Of a DNA stretch of 64,000 nt, positions 62,122 through 64,000 are shown in pieces. Each line of letters starts with the position of its first letter. The first letter of the stretch is position 1. Made by a program: the position numbers and the translations under genes. The stretch lies in NCBI GenBank assembly GCA_903919975.1, contig CAIXKE010000066.1, positions 81,479-145,478 of the forward strand. Reading direction: 5' to 3'. Source of the DNA: Akkermansiaceae bacterium (GTDB lineage: Bacteria; Verrucomicrobiota; Verrucomicrobiia; Verrucomicrobiales; Akkermansiaceae). The notes below the pieces were generated by a model. The model saw nothing but the letters and a program-made list of their open reading frames with translations, was not told the DNA's origin and searched no databases.

Positions 62122-62401
62122 CTCCTCCCAACAGTCTCCGCTTTATCCAAACAAAAAAAACTCCATCAACCCCGCTTTGCGATCCTTAGCGGCCTTTGCG
62201 CCTTAGCGGTTCAATCCTCTTAATAAACATCCAACATCGAACGCTAAACATCGAACATCGAAGTGAAGAATAAGAAGCCCCTCTCCCTCTACGACTTTCG
62301 ACTTTCGACTTTCAGACCTTTAGACCGCGCAGCGTCTTCCTCTTCTCTCCTCTTCTCTGATCACTGCTCACTGATCACTTCTTCATCTCCTCTTCACCCC
62401 C

Positions 62402-63154
62402 ATGCTCCGCATCCCCGTCATAGGCCTACCCATCGCCGCCACCAACTACACCGGTGCCGTCGAGTGGATTCTAACACACGCAGCGAAGGCCGACCGTGCC
62501 TACGCCGTTGAAGCCGCCAACACCCACGTCGCCGCACTCGCTCGCCACGATCCCGCATTCGGCGAATCCATGCGGAAATTCGACCTCATCGTCCCCGATG
62601 GCATGCCTCTCGTCTGGGCCGTCAACACACAACTCCCGGCTACCGAAAAACTCACCGCCCGAGTCTATGGCCCGACTCTCATGTTAGAAACTCTCCTCGC
62701 CACCCAGGATCGCGGCGAGTTCCGCCACTTCCTTTTCGGCGGCAAGGAATCCACCCTCACCAAGCTCAAACAAAGCTTCACTACCCGTTTCCCCGGCACC
62801 GCCATTGCCGGCATGTATTCCCCACCCTTCGGCGAGTGGCCCGCCGACGAATTCGACCGCGTCTGCGAAAAAATCCGCACCTCCGGAGCCAACCTCATCT
62901 GGATCGGTCTCGGCTGCCCGAAACAAGAACACTGGATCGCCAATCACAAAAACCTCCTCCCCCCCGGCGTCTATTTCGGCATCGGTGCCGCCTTCGCCTT
63001 CCATGCCGGCGAGGTGAAACAATCGCCACCCATCTTCCAGAAACTCGGCCTCGAATGGGCTTACCGCCTCGCCATGGAACCCCGCCGCCTCTTCAAACGC
63101 TACTTCACCTACAACACCCTCTTCCTCTACCACCTCCTCAGAAATAAAAGCTGA
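62402..63154 (+). CDS. WecG/TagA/CpsF family glycosyltransferase
   Basis: AVEAANTHVAALARHDPAF...FDLIVPDGMPLVWA; FHFLFGGKE-type FRHFLFGGKESTLTKLKQ; LIWIGLGCPKQEHWIANH; VYFGIGAAFAFHAGEVKQSPPIFQKLGLEWAYRLAMEPRRLFKRY. Confidence 0.92.
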   Translation: MLRIPVIGLPIAATNYTGAVEWILTHAAKADRAYAVEAANTHVAALARHDPAFGESMRKFDLIVPDGMPLVWAVNTQLPATEKLTARVYGPTLMLETLLATQDRGEFRHFLFGGKESTLTKLKQSFTTRFPGTAIAGMYSPPFGEWPADEFDRVCEKIRTSGANLIWIGLGCPKQEHWIANHKNLLPPGVYFGIGAAFAFHAGEVKQSPPIFQKLGLEWAYRLAMEPRRLFKRYFTYNTLFLYHLLRNKS

Positions 63155-63387
63155 AATCCTAAAAAACTGAAAAACTGAAATTAAATACATCGCTCCGCCT
63201 CAATCTCAGTTTCTTCTTCATCTCAATTTCAGCCTTTCAGCTTTTACCTCTTCCTCTTCCTCTTAATTTCAGCTTCTCAGCTTTTCAGCTTTTACCTCTT
63301 CCTCTTCCTCTTCCTCTTCCTCTTCCTCTTCCTCTTCCTCTTCATTTCAGCTTCTCAGCATTTCAGCGTTTCAGCTTTTACCAATAT
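63155..63387. repeat. Intergenic (AAAACTGA)n / (CAGCTTTT)n / (TTCCTC)n arrays between wecG-like and four-helix-bundle genes
   Basis: ctaaaaaactgaaaaactgaaa ... tttcagcttttacctcttcctcttcctctt... ttcagcttctcagcatttcagcgtttcagctttt. Confidence 0.95.
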
Positions 63388-63771
63388 ATGCGTCTCAACG
63401 AATCCCTACGCACTCGAACCAAAGAGTTCGGTTCATCGATCATTCGCTCTTACGTGCGTCTCCCAAAAAACAGGGAAGAAGCCGCTATTCTCGGCAAACA
63501 GATGCTTCGCTCTGGAACTTCAGTTGCTTCACACACGCGGGAAGCTTCACGTGCTCGCACCGATGCTGAATTCTGCTCGAAACTCGACGTTCTTCTCCAA
63601 GAAGCCGATGAAACCCAACTATGGATTGAATTCCTAATTGACGACTGCCTGATTACCGATCCGAATCTCCCCGAAATCCATCGCGAAGCCGGCGAGCTTA
63701 TGGCTATTTTCACAACGATGGTCCACAAAGTCAGATCCAACCTCACAAATAATAAAAGCCTTCAGAAATAA
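63388..63771 (+). CDS. Four-helix-bundle protein (S23/IVS-type)
   Basis: SLRTRTKEFGSSIIRSYVRLPKNREEAAILGKQMLRSGTSVASHTREASRARTDAEFCSKLDVLLQEADETQLWIEFL. Confidence 0.88.
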   Translation: MRLNESLRTRTKEFGSSIIRSYVRLPKNREEAAILGKQMLRSGTSVASHTREASRARTDAEFCSKLDVLLQEADETQLWIEFLIDDCLITDPNLPEIHREAGELMAIFTTMVHKVRSNLTNNKSLQK

Positions 63772-64000
63772 AAGCTGAAAAACTGAAAAGCTGAAAAACT
63801 GAAATAAGAACCTTCGGACTGGCTTTAGCTCTTTTTATTCCTCTTCATTTCAGCATTTCAGCATTTCAGCATTTCAGCATTTACCTCTCCACCTCTTCCT
63901 CTAAATCTCAGCTTTTCAGCTTTTGCCTGCGGCTATGCTAGTTTCGGCTACGCCATGATTTTCAAAGTTCGTTAAAACTCACTCCGCGTTCAGCATTTCA
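63772..64000. repeat. Further (AAAAGCTGA)n and (CAGCATTT)n arrays at window end
   Basis: aaagctgaaaaactgaaaagctgaaaaactgaaa ... catttcagcatttcagcatttcagcatttcagcatttacctc. Confidence 0.95.

Overview
The window looks like one contig from a Verrucomicrobia-like bacterium; this taxonomic guess comes from protein style and repeat content only. It is mostly housekeeping and envelope genes. From left to right: a cyclophilin with FN3/Ig-like regions; two divergent giant coiled-coil/TPR proteins with DNA-level internal duplications; an FGase-like protein, SppA, a truncated YiiX-like ORF and a large surface protein; ApbE; a sulfate-assimilation cluster (cysJ, cysI, cysH, a KH-domain protein, cysK); a polyphosphate cluster (ppk1, ppx/gppA, ppk2); rsmB; an HscB-like J-protein; purF/purM; an ABC ATPase/permease/His-rich exported protein trio; a type IV pilus/T2SS-like cluster (37.6-52.6 kb); and the start of an exopolysaccharide/nucleotide-sugar cluster (UXS, GbsR-like regulator, NusG paralog, Glf, Fcl, Gmd, a nucleotidyltransferase-GHMP fusion, WecG) with two toxin-antitoxin modules. 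The least explained signal is between the genes: a modular family of short-period pyrimidine words ((TTCCTC)n, (TCACTGM)n, (CTTCAGAC)n, (CAGCTTTT)n, plus an exact 15-mer AGACCGCGCAGCGTC found four times) directly abutting start codons that lack Shine-Dalgarno sequences. There are also a MITE-like element, triplet-loop hairpin clusters, a REP-like element with compensatory changes, and a possible RfaH/ops-type arrangement. No rRNA, tRNA or CRISPR was seen. All calls are by eye from the sequence and translations; no searches were run.
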